Below are positions 16,157 to 25,151 of a DNA stretch of 64,000 nt, in pieces. Position numbers and translations under genes: made by a program. The notes beneath the pieces were generated by a model, which ran no database searches, was not told the origin of the DNA, and was given only the letters and a program-made list of their open reading frames with translations. Position 1 is the first letter of the stretch. Each line of letters opens with the position of its first letter. Source of the DNA: Treponema sp. (GTDB taxonomy: Bacteria; Spirochaetota; Spirochaetia; Treponematales; Treponemataceae); contig JAFUYH010000010.1 in the NCBI GenBank assembly GCA_017470605.1, positions 1 to 64,000 on the forward strand. The letters run 5' to 3'.

Positions 16157-17623
16157 TTGAAAAACCGCAATCTGAAAATGACAATACAGTTTTCATACCT
16201 TCTTCTCATCCTTATTACCCTTATTCCTTCGGTTTATTCTCTTATAGTTTCACAGATTCATTCCTATCAGTATAACCTTATCATACAGAATGTAAGCCGT
16301 GCCAACAGAATAAGCAGCATTGCAAATGATGAAATTCCAACGGAACTCTGGGACATAATCTGCGGAAGAAGAGAATTTGAAAAAGGCAGGCAGTATGAAA
16401 TGATGGACGAAATAAAGTCCGGGCTTGATTCAATGCTGCAAAGCACACAGAGTTCAGAAAGCAGAATAAAACTGGAAGTTGCCCAAAGAACAGGCGCAAC
16501 GCTTTTAAGAAACATAAACATGCTGAGCAATCAGATGAAAAACGGCAGCAGTGTTACCCAAAACGAAGCCTCTCTGGACGAAATACGAACAATCACTTCC
16601 CTTTTTTCTGATGTAATGCAGGACTTTATAGTTGCAGAAATTGAATCCGGGAACGAAACAAACAAATCTTTCAGGCGGTCTTCAATCATTCTTACCGTAA
16701 TTCAGGTTATCATCACTTTTGTTGCCTTAATCATATCTACAAAAAGCTTTTTTACTGTTTCAAATGCCATTACAAAACCAATCAGTGATATGGAATCGCT
16801 TTCTACAAAGGTTGCAAACGGAGACTTAACGGCCCGCATAGACATTCCCCATGTTGATGAACTGGACACCCTTGCAGAAAACCTGAACACCATGACAGAG
16901 CAGATTGACGTGCTTATTCAAAAGAATATGGAAGAGCAGAAAAATTTTCAGAAGGCAGAAATGAAGGCCCTGCAGGCTCAAATTACACCTCACTTTTTAT
17001 ACAATACTTTTGACACAATTGTCTGGCTGGCAGAAGAAGAGCGCGTAGAAGAAGTTGTAAAAATTACAAAAGCCTTTTCGGACTTTCTGAGGATTTCGCT
17101 GAGCAGGGGGCACGAATGGATTACCATAGAACAGGAACTGGAGCACATCAGAAATTATCTTACAATTCAGAAAATCCGCTATGCAGATATTTTAAGTTAT
17201 ACTATTGATGCGGACGAAGGACTTCTGGATTTTAAGATTATCAAACTGGTTCTGCAGCCCCTTGTAGAAAATGCAATTTATCATGGAATAAAAAATAAAA
17301 GGGGCCGGGGCGAGCTTACAGTAAGGGTTCACTACGCGGACGAGTCTCATAAAACAATTCAGTTTACCGTAGAAGACAACGGAGCAGGCTTTACGGAAGA
17401 AAGACTGAAAGAAGTAAGGAATGAACTTGCCACAGGAGACAGGGATTCAGAAAAACTTTCTTCTGTATACGGGCTTTACAATGTAAATAAAAAACTTAAA
17501 CTTTATTACGGCGGGCAGACAGAAGGAATTCAGATAGAATCAGAAGCTGGAAAAGGAAGCAGGATTTCTTTTACACTTCCGATTTATATTGATGTATCTT
17601 TTGCAGGGGGAAGCAATGTATAG
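16157..17623 (+). CDS. YesM/LytS-type sensor histidine kinase
   Basis: This membrane kinase phosphorylates the partner regulator encoded next. The 488-residue protein has helices at ~10-32 and ~176-196 flanking a ~145-residue extracytoplasmic domain, then a HAMP domain (~197-250). The His_kinase module follows with phospho-acceptor His279 in LQAQITPHFLYNTFDTI. The HATPase domain has N-box LQPLVENAIYHGI and G-box VEDNGAGF. The TTG start at 16157 immediately follows the binding-protein stop and has GAGG seven bases before it. It overlaps the regulator by eight bases, implying translational coupling. The extracytoplasmic domain probably docks the sugar-loaded lipoprotein (inference from XylFII-LytS). 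Confidence 0.9.
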   Translation: MKNRNLKMTIQFSYLLLILITLIPSVYSLIVSQIHSYQYNLIIQNVSRANRISSIANDEIPTELWDIICGRREFEKGRQYEMMDEIKSGLDSMLQSTQSSESRIKLEVAQRTGATLLRNINMLSNQMKNGSSVTQNEASLDEIRTITSLFSDVMQDFIVAEIESGNETNKSFRRSSIILTVIQVIITFVALIISTKSFFTVSNAITKPISDMESLSTKVANGDLTARIDIPHVDELDTLAENLNTMTEQIDVLIQKNMEEQKNFQKAEMKALQAQITPHFLYNTFDTIVWLAEEERVEEVVKITKAFSDFLRISLSRGHEWITIEQELEHIRNYLTIQKIRYADILSYTIDADEGLLDFKIIKLVLQPLVENAIYHGIKNKRGRGELTVRVHYADESHKTIQFTVEDNGAGFTEERLKEVRNELATGDRDSEKLSSVYGLYNVNKKLKLYYGGQTEGIQIESEAGKGSRISFTLPIYIDVSFAGGSNV

Positions 17624-19208
17624 CGTTTTTGCTGTTGATGACGAGCCGATTGTGCTGGAAGGAATCCGCTCTAAAATAGACTGGGAAGGAAGCGGCTTTA
17701 CCTTTGCGGGAGAAGCAACGGACGGAGAGCTTGCCCTTTCTATGATTCACGAATTAAAGCCCGACATTCTTATTACTGATATAAAGATGCCTTTTATGGA
17801 CGGGCTGCAGCTTTCTCAGGCGGTAAAGCGCATTCAGCCATGGATAAAAATTATAATACTTTCGGGGCATGATGAATTCGATTACGCAAAAAAAGCAATT
17901 TCAATCGGTATAGAAGACTATATTTTAAAACCTTTTACGCCAGAAGAGCTTTTGCAGAGCATGAATAAGGCGGCAGAGCAAATAGACCGTGAACGCAAGC
18001 AGCTTTCTGATATTTCAAGGCTAAAAGAAGAATTAAAGACAAAGGAAAGTCTTGTCAGAAAGGAATTTTTGAATAATCTTGTTCATGGCTCAGAAAACAT
18101 GACTTCTGTAATGAAGAAAAGTCAGGAGCTGAACATAGATTTAATTTCCAGATTTTACAAGGTTTTAATAACTAGAATTGATGTTCAGGGAGAAAACAAT
18201 GATGAACTGCAGCAGGCCCGCTCCTTACTGAATTCCTATTCAGACTCCTGGGGGCAATCCATTTCATTTTTTCATCATTCAAACCTTTTGGTCTGTATTT
18301 TTAAAGGTGCAAGCCATGAAGAACTGGATGAAGTTTCTTTCCGCACGGCAGAATCCATTGCCCATCTGGTTTCAACCGCGCCAAACAGCACTGCCCTCAC
18401 CGCACTGGGCAAGGCTGTAGATCACCTTTCGCAATTAAAAGACTCTTATGCAGATGCAAAAAACATACTCCAGACAGCAGGATTGCATCACACGAACCGC
18501 ATAATCAGTTCAGATGACCTTACCCCGCTGCAGAACAAGGCCACACAAGAAGGTCTTCTTTTTTTGGAAGACAGCGACCCCCTTGTAGACAAGCTTAAAT
18601 ATGCCGGAAAAAACGACATTCAGAGCATAATTGAAGAATCAATGGAGCTTATAAAAAAGAACCCTGACCAGTTCGGTCTTTTTGCCTCTTATCTTCTGAT
18701 AGATTTAATTTTCAGCGTTTCAAAACTGGTAGAAAAACTTGGAGGAAACATAAAGGAACTCAAACCTGAAATCCTGCAGAAACGCTTTATAGAAGAAGCA
18801 GTTCAAAATGAAGAAAAATTTTATCAGACTCTGGAAGAGGTTTTAAACTTTGCAGTGGAATTCCGTGATTCAAAAATGACTGGAAAATATGCGGATGTAA
18901 TTTTAAAGGCTAAACGTTACATTGAGGAAAATTATGCAGACCAGAACACAACTCTTACCACAGTTGCTCAGGCAGTCTGCCTTAGTCCCAACCACTTTTC
19001 TACAATCTTTTCTCAGGAATGTAAGACAACTTTTATAGAATATTTAACCGAAGTACGCATAGAAAATGCAAAACGCCTTATGCGCGAAAGTGACCTGAAG
19101 GGATATGATATTGCATACGAATGCGGATTTTCAGACCCTCACTACTTCAGCTATATCTTTAAAAAAAATACGGGGCTTTCGCCCCGTGAGTATAAACTTC
19201 AGCTCTAG
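17616..19208 (+). CDS. YesN-type response regulator, receiver plus AraC DNA-binding domain
   Basis: This is the transcriptional activator partner of the kinase. The 530-residue protein has a receiver domain at 1-125 with acidic pocket DDE (8-10), phospho-acceptor Asp55 in ILITDIKMPFMDG and the KPF lysine in DYILKPFTPEE. A long helical middle region follows. The C-terminal ~100 residues form an AraC/XylS double helix-turn-helix (NHFSTIFSQECKTTFIEYLT, CGFSDPHYFSYIFKKNTGLS, PREYK). I chose the ATG at 17616, which has AGGGGGAAGCA before it. Its stop shares a CTAG (19205-19208) with the stop of the convergent permease gene. The likely target is the adjacent ABC sugar operon. Confidence 0.92.
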   Translation: MYSVFAVDDEPIVLEGIRSKIDWEGSGFTFAGEATDGELALSMIHELKPDILITDIKMPFMDGLQLSQAVKRIQPWIKIIILSGHDEFDYAKKAISIGIEDYILKPFTPEELLQSMNKAAEQIDRERKQLSDISRLKEELKTKESLVRKEFLNNLVHGSENMTSVMKKSQELNIDLISRFYKVLITRIDVQGENNDELQQARSLLNSYSDSWGQSISFFHHSNLLVCIFKGASHEELDEVSFRTAESIAHLVSTAPNSTALTALGKAVDHLSQLKDSYADAKNILQTAGLHHTNRIISSDDLTPLQNKATQEGLLFLEDSDPLVDKLKYAGKNDIQSIIEESMELIKKNPDQFGLFASYLLIDLIFSVSKLVEKLGGNIKELKPEILQKRFIEEAVQNEEKFYQTLEEVLNFAVEFRDSKMTGKYADVILKAKRYIEENYADQNTTLTTVAQAVCLSPNHFSTIFSQECKTTFIEYLTEVRIENAKRLMRESDLKGYDIAYECGFSDPHYFSYIFKKNTGLSPREYKLQL

Positions 19209-20242
19209 CCTGCCATATTACCTAGTTTCTTTTTTCTCTGGCTCAAAATTATGCTCTGCAGCACAATAAAGAATGCCAGCATTAAACCTGTTGTAATTGA
19301 CTGCCAGTATGGTTCGCGCAGTCCTGAAGCAACTACAATAATGTTAATTGTCTTAAGGGAAAGCACGCCAAAGAGAGTTCCAATTACACTGCCCACACCT
19401 CCGCTAAGCAGAGTTCCACCTATGATGGAAGAAGCAATTGCCTGCATTTCGGCACCGCTTGCATTGCTGGCATTTCCAGCCCCTGTATGAGTCAGGTAAA
19501 CAAAGCCTCCAATTCCTGCAAGAATTCCGCACAAAAGATATGCAAAGAACTGAGTTCTCTGAACGTTAATACCAAGCATCAGGGCACTTTCAATATTACC
19601 GCCAACTGCATAAAGGTTACGTCCAAAGCGGGTCCATCTGAGCATAGCCCACAAGAGGATTACAACTAAAACAGCAATTACAACCCCCACTTCTATGTAC
19701 GAAGGAATCCAGTTACCGTTCTTGTTGATTCCGATAAACGGAATGTGGATGTAATGATCCTTTAATGCCACAAAAGCTGCATTACTTGCAGTACGTGGAG
19801 CCTTGCTTACAATTGTTGTCATGCCCCGTGTAAAGAACATTCCCGCAAGTGTAACAATAAAAGGCTGAATTTTAAGGTAAGCTATCAGATATCCCTGAAC
19901 AAGACCAATGGCAAGCCCGATTCCCAGAGAAATCAGAATTGAAGTAAAGATTCCGCCGCCATGGTCTTCCATTGCAACAACACAAGTCATTGTGATAAGG
20001 GCAATAGTACCGCCGACAGAAATATCAATTCCGCCGGTAATCATTACGATTGTCAGGCCGCAGGCAATGACAATAAGGTAAGCATTGTTATTAAAAAGAT
20101 TAAAGAACTGCTGAGGATTCAAAAATCCGCCGCCCCAGATAATCATTGCAAGTATATACATTCCAAAGAATGTACAAATCGTAATTGTAAGCAGGAGCGC
20201 AGTATTAGAAAGCGGCTGCTTTATTTTTTTAGTATCTGACAT
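19205..20242 (-). CDS. Sugar ABC transporter permease, YjfF/RbsC type
   Basis: This is an inner-membrane permease of the CUT2 sugar importer encoded here. The 345-residue protein is polytopic and shows the CUT2 permease signatures GGIDISVGGTIALI near residue 70 and VGGNIESALMLGINVQRTQF in the cytoplasmic EAA-like loop. The segment IASSIIGGTLLSGGVGSVIG is conserved in RbsC, YtfT and YjfF. The start ATG overlaps the preceding permease stop by one base (TAATG). As the second of two permeases in the order binding protein, ATPase, permease, permease, it matches YjfF of the E. coli galactofuranose importer. Confidence 0.9.
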   Translation of the reverse strand: MSDTKKIKQPLSNTALLLTITICTFFGMYILAMIIWGGGFLNPQQFFNLFNNNAYLIVIACGLTIVMITGGIDISVGGTIALITMTCVVAMEDHGGGIFTSILISLGIGLAIGLVQGYLIAYLKIQPFIVTLAGMFFTRGMTTIVSKAPRTASNAAFVALKDHYIHIPFIGINKNGNWIPSYIEVGVVIAVLVVILLWAMLRWTRFGRNLYAVGGNIESALMLGINVQRTQFFAYLLCGILAGIGGFVYLTHTGAGNASNASGAEMQAIASSIIGGTLLSGGVGSVIGTLFGVLSLKTINIIVVASGLREPYWQSITTGLMLAFFIVLQSIILSQRKKKLGNMAG

Positions 20243-21324
20243 TACTGAGCCTCCACAAGAGCGGCTTTTTTAGCCATTTTTTCTGAAATTGAGTTTTTCA
20301 ATTCCTTAATCCATTCCTTAACTACAGGAGAACCGGCAACTACAATAATGATGATTACAATAGCCTTATAAGCCTTTACCGCCGTAGAAGAAACCTTCAT
20401 GGCATACAAAGTGATTGTCAAAGCCTGAATGATATAGGCTCCCAGAATAGAACCGGAAAGCTTAAACTTACCGCCGCCCAGAGAATTTCCTCCGATTGCA
20501 ACTGCAAGAATAGCATCCATTTCTATATCAAGAAGGATTGTTTCGTGATTTATCAAACCTATTCGGCAGACGTTCATGGAACCAGCTAGTGTAACGCATA
20601 CTCCCAGAATCACAAATACAATCATCTTCATCATAACAGGATTTATTCCGTTCAGTTTTGCAGCACGCTCATTTATACCTACAGCCTGAATATAAAGACC
20701 CAGGGTAGTCTTTTTCAAAAGCAGATTTACCAGCACTATGAAAATTATGACTACAAGGATTGGAGTTGGAACTGCAATATGAGGAATAAAGCCTCCTATG
20801 TAAGTTAAAAGAGGACTTTCAACATTTGGAGTGGCACCACCATTTATCCAGTAAGCAATAGGCCGGCCTGCCGTATAAAGAATCAGAGATGCAATCATTG
20901 GCTGAATATTGAACTTTGCAATCAATACACCGTTCAAAAGACAGAAGATAGTTGCAACAATGCAGGCAAGAACAAGACCAATAATGATTGTTCCTACATT
21001 TATGCTTCCGGCCCTCAGAATCTTTACAAAAACAGAGCCTGCAATGGCGGCCGAGGCACCAATGGAAATATCCTGTCCCTTGGTGGCCGAGGTAATCAGC
21101 GTCATACCAATGGAAAGAATTACCAGTTCAGAAGCACCGTTAAGAATACTAATCAGGTTTCCAGAAAGAACTGTGTTTCCAAGGTTATTTTTCTTAATCA
21201 CAATAGAAAAGAAACTTGGATCCCTGATAAGGTTAAAAATCACCAGTACCAGAAGGGCAACAATAGGAATTGCAAGCTGAGACTGGAAGAGTTTTTTTAT
21301 CTGATTTACAATTTTATTAGCCAT
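20242..21324 (-). CDS. Sugar ABC transporter permease, YtfT/RbsC type
   Basis: This is the first CUT2 permease of the operon, 360 residues and polytopic. Typical segments are LSIGMTLITSATKGQDISIG, YIQAVGINERAAKLNGINP and AILAVAIGGNSLGGGKFKLS. The N-terminus has a short cytoplasmic leader (MANKIVNQIKKLFQSQ). I chose the ATG at 21324, which has GGAGGAAAGG upstream and overlaps the ATPase stop by eight bases. It heterodimerises with the next permease in the family model. Sugar specificity cannot be fixed from sequence; galactofuranose/galactose-like is suggested by the YtfQRT-YjfF gene order. Confidence 0.9.
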   Translation of the reverse strand: MANKIVNQIKKLFQSQLAIPIVALLVLVIFNLIRDPSFFSIVIKKNNLGNTVLSGNLISILNGASELVILSIGMTLITSATKGQDISIGASAAIAGSVFVKILRAGSINVGTIIIGLVLACIVATIFCLLNGVLIAKFNIQPMIASLILYTAGRPIAYWINGGATPNVESPLLTYIGGFIPHIAVPTPILVVIIFIVLVNLLLKKTTLGLYIQAVGINERAAKLNGINPVMMKMIVFVILGVCVTLAGSMNVCRIGLINHETILLDIEMDAILAVAIGGNSLGGGKFKLSGSILGAYIIQALTITLYAMKVSSTAVKAYKAIVIIIIVVAGSPVVKEWIKELKNSISEKMAKKAALVEAQ

Positions 21325-22834
21325 TTCTTGCCTTTCCTCCCGCAATAGTCTGCATAATTACATCCTGACGCAACAAATCATCTTTTAATTCACCCACAAT
21401 CTTTCGGTCGCGCATAACAATAAGTCTTGTACATACAGAAAGCATTTCTTCAATTTCAGAAGAAATAAAGGTAACACTCACACCTTCTGAAGCAAGTTTA
21501 AGTACCTGTTTCTGAATCTCAAGTTTTGTTCCAACATCAATACCGCGGGTTGGTTCATCAAGAATCAGATACTGAGGATGAGTCAAAAGCCAGCGGGCAA
21601 GTATTACTTTCTGCTGGTTTCCACCGGAAAGAGCCTTTATTGGTGTTTCTTTTGAGGCTGTCTTAATTTCAAGCAGGTCAATAAATTCGTCTGCAAGTTT
21701 TTCTGATTCAGCTCTTGAAATAGGATGATTAAAGCCCTTTAGAACCTGCAGAGCTAAAATCAGATTTTCCCTTACAGAAAGGTCTTGAATAATACCGTCC
21801 CCCTTTCTGTCTTCCGGAAGATAACCAATTCCCTGTTCCATGGCTTCTTTAGGATTTGTGATTTTTACATCTTTTCCATTTACCTTTACTTTTCCACCTG
21901 TAACACGGTCTGCCGCAAAAATTGCACGTACACTTTCACTGCGTCCAGAACCAAGAAGACCTGTAAAACCGTTTACTTCGCCCTTATTAATTGCAAAATC
22001 AAAAGGCCTTACACCTTCACTGCTGGAAAGTCCTTCTGCTTCATAAACAACTTCGCCGGCACCGCTGTAATCACGCTTCTGATTTTTAAGGTTCGTCATA
22101 TCTTCCATGTCTTTTCCAAGCATGGCAGAAATCAGTTTTACGCGGGGAAGTTCACTTACAGCATACTCGCCAACAAGTTCACCGTTCCGCAAAACTGTAA
22201 TCTTATCGCAAACTTCGTAAACCTGTTCCAGAAAATGAGTAATAAAGATGATTCCAACACCCTGAGCCTTCAAATCACGCATGAGGGTAAACAAAAGTTC
22301 AACCTCGCGTTCATCCAAAGAAGAAGTAGGTTCATCAAGAATAAGAACCTTACATTCCATATCAACTGCACGGGCAATTGCAACCATCTGCTGAACTGCA
22401 AGAGAACAGGTTCCAAGCTGCTGGGTAGCCTTTGCTGGAATGTTCAAACGCTCAAGAATTTCCGTAGCCCGCTTTTCCTGAGCCTTCCAATTTATAAATT
22501 TGTATTTTCCTCGGCCTATAAACATATTCTCTGCCACCGTAAGGTTAGGACAGAGAGTAATTTCCTGATAAACTGTGGAAATACCCAGATTCTGGGCATC
22601 CTGAGGAGAACGAATCTGAGCCTCGCCTTCTACGCCGGCAATTCTGATTTCTCCAGCATCTTTTATATAAACACCTGTGAGAACCTTTACCAGAGTTGAT
22701 TTTCCGGCTCCGTTTTCTCCCATAAGTGCATGAATTTCACCCTTATGAAGCGTAAAATCTACATTCTGCAGGGCCTTGACCCCCGGAAATTCCTTGTAGA
22801 TTCCGCGCATAGATAAAACAACATTATTTTCCAT
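21317..22834 (-). CDS. Sugar ABC transporter ATP-binding protein, YtfR/MglA type
   Basis: The 505-residue ATPase has two ABC cassettes, as usual for CUT2 importers. The first has Walker A GENGAGKST and Walker B VLILDEPTSSLDERE but a degenerate signature around CSLAVQQMVAIARA. The second has a degenerate Walker A-like GLLGSGRSESVR, an intact signature LSGGNQQKVILARW and Walker B YLILDEPTRGIDVG. This asymmetry is typical of the family. I chose the ATG at 22834 because AGGAAATATT lies directly before it. A 12-bp hairpin with a U tract separates it from the binding-protein gene, probably reducing its expression. Confidence 0.92.
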   Translation of the reverse strand: MENNVVLSMRGIYKEFPGVKALQNVDFTLHKGEIHALMGENGAGKSTLVKVLTGVYIKDAGEIRIAGVEGEAQIRSPQDAQNLGISTVYQEITLCPNLTVAENMFIGRGKYKFINWKAQEKRATEILERLNIPAKATQQLGTCSLAVQQMVAIARAVDMECKVLILDEPTSSLDEREVELLFTLMRDLKAQGVGIIFITHFLEQVYEVCDKITVLRNGELVGEYAVSELPRVKLISAMLGKDMEDMTNLKNQKRDYSGAGEVVYEAEGLSSSEGVRPFDFAINKGEVNGFTGLLGSGRSESVRAIFAADRVTGGKVKVNGKDVKITNPKEAMEQGIGYLPEDRKGDGIIQDLSVRENLILALQVLKGFNHPISRAESEKLADEFIDLLEIKTASKETPIKALSGGNQQKVILARWLLTHPQYLILDEPTRGIDVGTKLEIQKQVLKLASEGVSVTFISSEIEEMLSVCTRLIVMRDRKIVGELKDDLLRQDVIMQTIAGGKARNG

Positions 22835-22855
22835 AATATTTCCTAAAAAACACAT

Positions 22856-22903
22856 TCAAAAAAAACGGCGTAAAAAATGCACCTGACACAATTTACGCCG
22901 TTT
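22856..22903 (-). terminator. Intra-operon attenuating terminator between binding protein and ATPase genes
   Basis: On the minus strand, AAACGGCGTAAA (22903-22892) pairs perfectly with TTTACGCCGTTT (22874-22863) and is followed by a run of eight or more Ts. It lies after the binding-protein stop and before the ATPase start, where CUT2 operons often reduce read-through to keep binding protein in excess. Confidence 0.75.
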
Positions 22904-22947
22904 CTGCAGACTTTATTTAATCATACGATTTTTTATAAAGTCATAAC

Positions 22948-23898
22948 TTAGTCACCAAGACCGTATGTATTTACATCAGCCTGAGTAATTTTCTTTGCAT
23001 CAAATCCTTTTTCTTCATTGATGTATTTCTTTGAAGGAATTTTTCCTGTTTTAATCATATTTTCAATGATTGCAGCCTGGAATGGAGAGCACTGTCCGTC
23101 ATAGTTCCAGTTTCCGGCAAGAAGTTCACGGAGAGCCCATTTGTTGCAGTCAAAGCCCATTACAACTACTTTTCCGTTTACACCGTGTGTAATACCGGCT
23201 TCGTCCAAAGCAGCAACAGCACCCTTAGCCATACCGTCGTTTTCTGCATAGATTACGTTGAAATCTTCACCAGAGTTGATTACAGATTCAACAATCTTCT
23301 TTGCTTCAGCTTCGTCCCATGTTGCAGTCTGCTGTGCAACTTTTTTCATCGTTCCCTTTGCAAATTCTGCATCCAAAGCACCTGTACGTCCAAGCTGAGC
23401 ATCAGAGCCCATAGCTCCCTGAATATGAACAACTTTGTATTCTGGAAGATTAAGAGACTTAAGCCAGTTTACGGCAGTCTCACCTTCTTTTGCCATGTCA
23501 GAAACAACAGCTGCTTCATACAAATCGTCTGAAACGTTAATCATGCGGTCAAAGAGGAATACTTTAATTCCATTTGCCTTTGCCTGTTTAAGAACAGAAT
23601 CCCATCCGTCTGTTGCTGCAGCAGAAATAAGGATGTAATCAACACCGTCTGTAATGAACTGAGAAACAGCATTCAGCTGCTCGTCATTTTTAAGGCTATA
23701 GAAAGTAGAAACTTTGTATCCGTTCTTTTTGTTGAATACAGATTCAAAATCCTTTACGTTAGCGGCACGATAGCCTGATTCTGAAGGCGGATTGTTTACA
23801 ATACCGATTTTCAGCCCCTTAGTTTTCTTTGCCTTTGGAGCGGCAAACAAGCTCACAGCACACAAAGCCATAACGGCAATAGCAACGATTTTTTTCAT
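22948..23898 (-). CDS. Periplasmic sugar-binding protein of the CUT2 importer (YtfQ-like)
   Basis: This is the substrate-binding component that delivers sugar to the permease pair. The 316-residue protein has a signal peptide MKKIVAIAVMALCAVSLFA without a lipobox cysteine. The type 1 fold is seen in KIGIVNNPPSESGYRAANV, GVDYILISAAATDGWDSVLK, IKVFLFDRMINVSDD, VIYAENDGMAKGAVAALDEA and VVVMGFDCNKWALRELLAGN. It differs from the sensor lipoprotein at 15103, so the locus encodes two binding proteins, one for sensing and one for import. AGGAGGAATTTTAG precedes the ATG. The ATPase and two permeases follow. Confidence 0.93.
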   Translation of the reverse strand: MKKIVAIAVMALCAVSLFAAPKAKKTKGLKIGIVNNPPSESGYRAANVKDFESVFNKKNGYKVSTFYSLKNDEQLNAVSQFITDGVDYILISAAATDGWDSVLKQAKANGIKVFLFDRMINVSDDLYEAAVVSDMAKEGETAVNWLKSLNLPEYKVVHIQGAMGSDAQLGRTGALDAEFAKGTMKKVAQQTATWDEAEAKKIVESVINSGEDFNVIYAENDGMAKGAVAALDEAGITHGVNGKVVVMGFDCNKWALRELLAGNWNYDGQCSPFQAAIIENMIKTGKIPSKKYINEEKGFDAKKITQADVNTYGLGD

Positions 23899-24113
23899 CT
23901 AAAATTCCTCCTGATAGATGATCTTTTTTTATTCTATGGCAATAATAGTTCCAGAAAAGGAATTTTTGAATGAAGAATTTTTGGAATTTATTTTGAAATT
24001 TTTAGGAATTTTGCCTGATTTTTGGCTTGTAAAATGTTTAACGGGTGTTTTTTTATTTAAAAAGGTTAGAAATTTTATGAAAAGATTATCACGACGGACA
24101 ATGACACAAAGCA

Positions 24114-24142
24114 TGTCATTCCCCAGCTTGACTGGGGAATCC
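24114..24142. repeat. REP-like palindrome, 'TGTCATTCCCCGGCTTGA' family
   Basis: ATTCCCCAG (24118-24126) and CTGGGGAAT (24132-24140) form a perfect 9-bp stem with loop CTTGA, preceded by TGTC. Related copies lie at 26969-26996 (inside a gene) and 40980-41007. This copy sits three bases beyond the purC stop and may serve as its 3-prime hairpin. Confidence 0.75.
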
Positions 24143-24144
24143 AT

Positions 24145-24990
24145 TTACTTACCGCAAATACGGGTCTGACATTCCTTGTAAATAGCTGCAGTCTTAGCAA
24201 CAACATCAGCAGGAATTTCTTTTATGTTAGGGTCGCCGGCTAGGCCGTTATCTTTAAGCCAGTCGCGGACAAACTGCTTGTCGTAGCTTGCAGGACTTCC
24301 GCCAACTTCGTATTTAGAAGCATCCCAGAAGCGGCTTGAATCTGGAGTAAGAACTTCATCACCAAGAACAAGTTCTCCGTTTTCATCAAGACCAAATTCA
24401 AATTTTGTATCTGCAATAATAATGCCGTTTGCCTTAGCGTGTTCATAGCACTTTTTGTAAATTGCAAGGGCAGCCTTTTCAATTTTTGTACCCAGCTCTT
24501 CGCCAAGGTCATCTTTCATATACTGCAAAGTTACGTTAATATCATGACCTTCGGCAGCCTTTGTAGAAGGAGTTACAATCGGCTCGTCCAGTTTTTCTGC
24601 CTGCTTGTATTCCTTATCAAACTTGTGGCCCAAAAAAGGTTCACCCTTTTTATAAGCCTCGTACATAGAACCAAACATATATCCGCGAACAATTACTTCA
24701 TAAGGAATCATCTTAAGTTTTTTTACAAGAATAGTACGTCCTTCAAATTCCGGTTTCTGGAATTCAGCTGGCATATCCTTCAAATCACTGGAAATCATGT
24801 GATTTTTTACTATATCTTTTGTGTAGTCAAACCAGAAATTAGCAAGAGCGTTCAGAACCTTACCCTTGTCGGTAATCATAGTTGGCAGAATAACGTCAAA
24901 AGCAGAAATTCTGTCTGTTGTAACAATTACCATACGACCGTCTTCCAAATCGTAAACTTCACGAACCTTACCAGAAATAATTTTTTTCAT
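24145..24990 (-). CDS. purC: Phosphoribosylaminoimidazole-succinocarboxamide synthase
   Basis: This is SAICAR synthase of purine biosynthesis; it ligates aspartate to CAIR using ATP. The 281-residue protein shows SGKVREVYDLEDGRMVIVTT, DRISAFDVILPTMITDKGK, PYEVIVRGYMFGSMY, IADTKFEFGLDENGELVLGD, EVLTPDSSRFW and YDKQFVRDWL, all diagnostic. I chose the ATG at 24990, with AGAGG before it; further upstream in-frame codons come from a dispersed repeat in the leader. It stands alone, with no other pur genes nearby. A promoter is predicted at 25123-25151, giving a leader of about 125 bases. Confidence 0.96.
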   Translation of the reverse strand: MKKIISGKVREVYDLEDGRMVIVTTDRISAFDVILPTMITDKGKVLNALANFWFDYTKDIVKNHMISSDLKDMPAEFQKPEFEGRTILVKKLKMIPYEVIVRGYMFGSMYEAYKKGEPFLGHKFDKEYKQAEKLDEPIVTPSTKAAEGHDINVTLQYMKDDLGEELGTKIEKAALAIYKKCYEHAKANGIIIADTKFEFGLDENGELVLGDEVLTPDSSRFWDASKYEVGGSPASYDKQFVRDWLKDNGLAGDPNIKEIPADVVAKTAAIYKECQTRICGK

Positions 24991-25011
24991 ATACATCCTC
25001 TTTCGGGAAAT

Positions 25012-25075
25012 TTGGGAGGGGAAAGCCTTCCCCTGCGGTCGCACTTCGTTGCGCCCTACCCCTTCTAACGGGGTT
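25012..25075. repeat. Dispersed repeat in the purC leader (family also inserted in murI)
   Basis: The segment GGGAGGGGAAAGCCTTCCCC then TGCGGTCGCACTTCGTTGCG and CCCTACCCC contains nested inverted repeats. A diverged copy lies at 26122-26189 inside murI, in the same orientation. Immediately beyond is a hairpin AAACAGC-AAA-GCTGTTT (25078-25094). Confidence 0.65.
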
Positions 25076-25122
25076 AAAAACAGCAAAGCTGTTTATCCCC
25101 GTAACGCCCCGCAGTCATCCTT

Positions 25123-25151
25123 ATTATACTAATTTTTCCCATTCATGTCAT
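25123..25151 (-). promoter_or_regulatory. purC promoter
   Basis: On the minus strand, ATGACA (25151-25146), a 17-base spacer, TATAAT (25128-25123). The -35 touches the stop codon of the upstream PIN gene. Confidence 0.5.

Noticed and set aside
24994-25086. In-frame N-terminal extension of PurC to 25086
   Set aside because: The extension is encoded by a dispersed repeat in the leader; the ATG at 24990 has a good ribosome site and gives normal PurC length.
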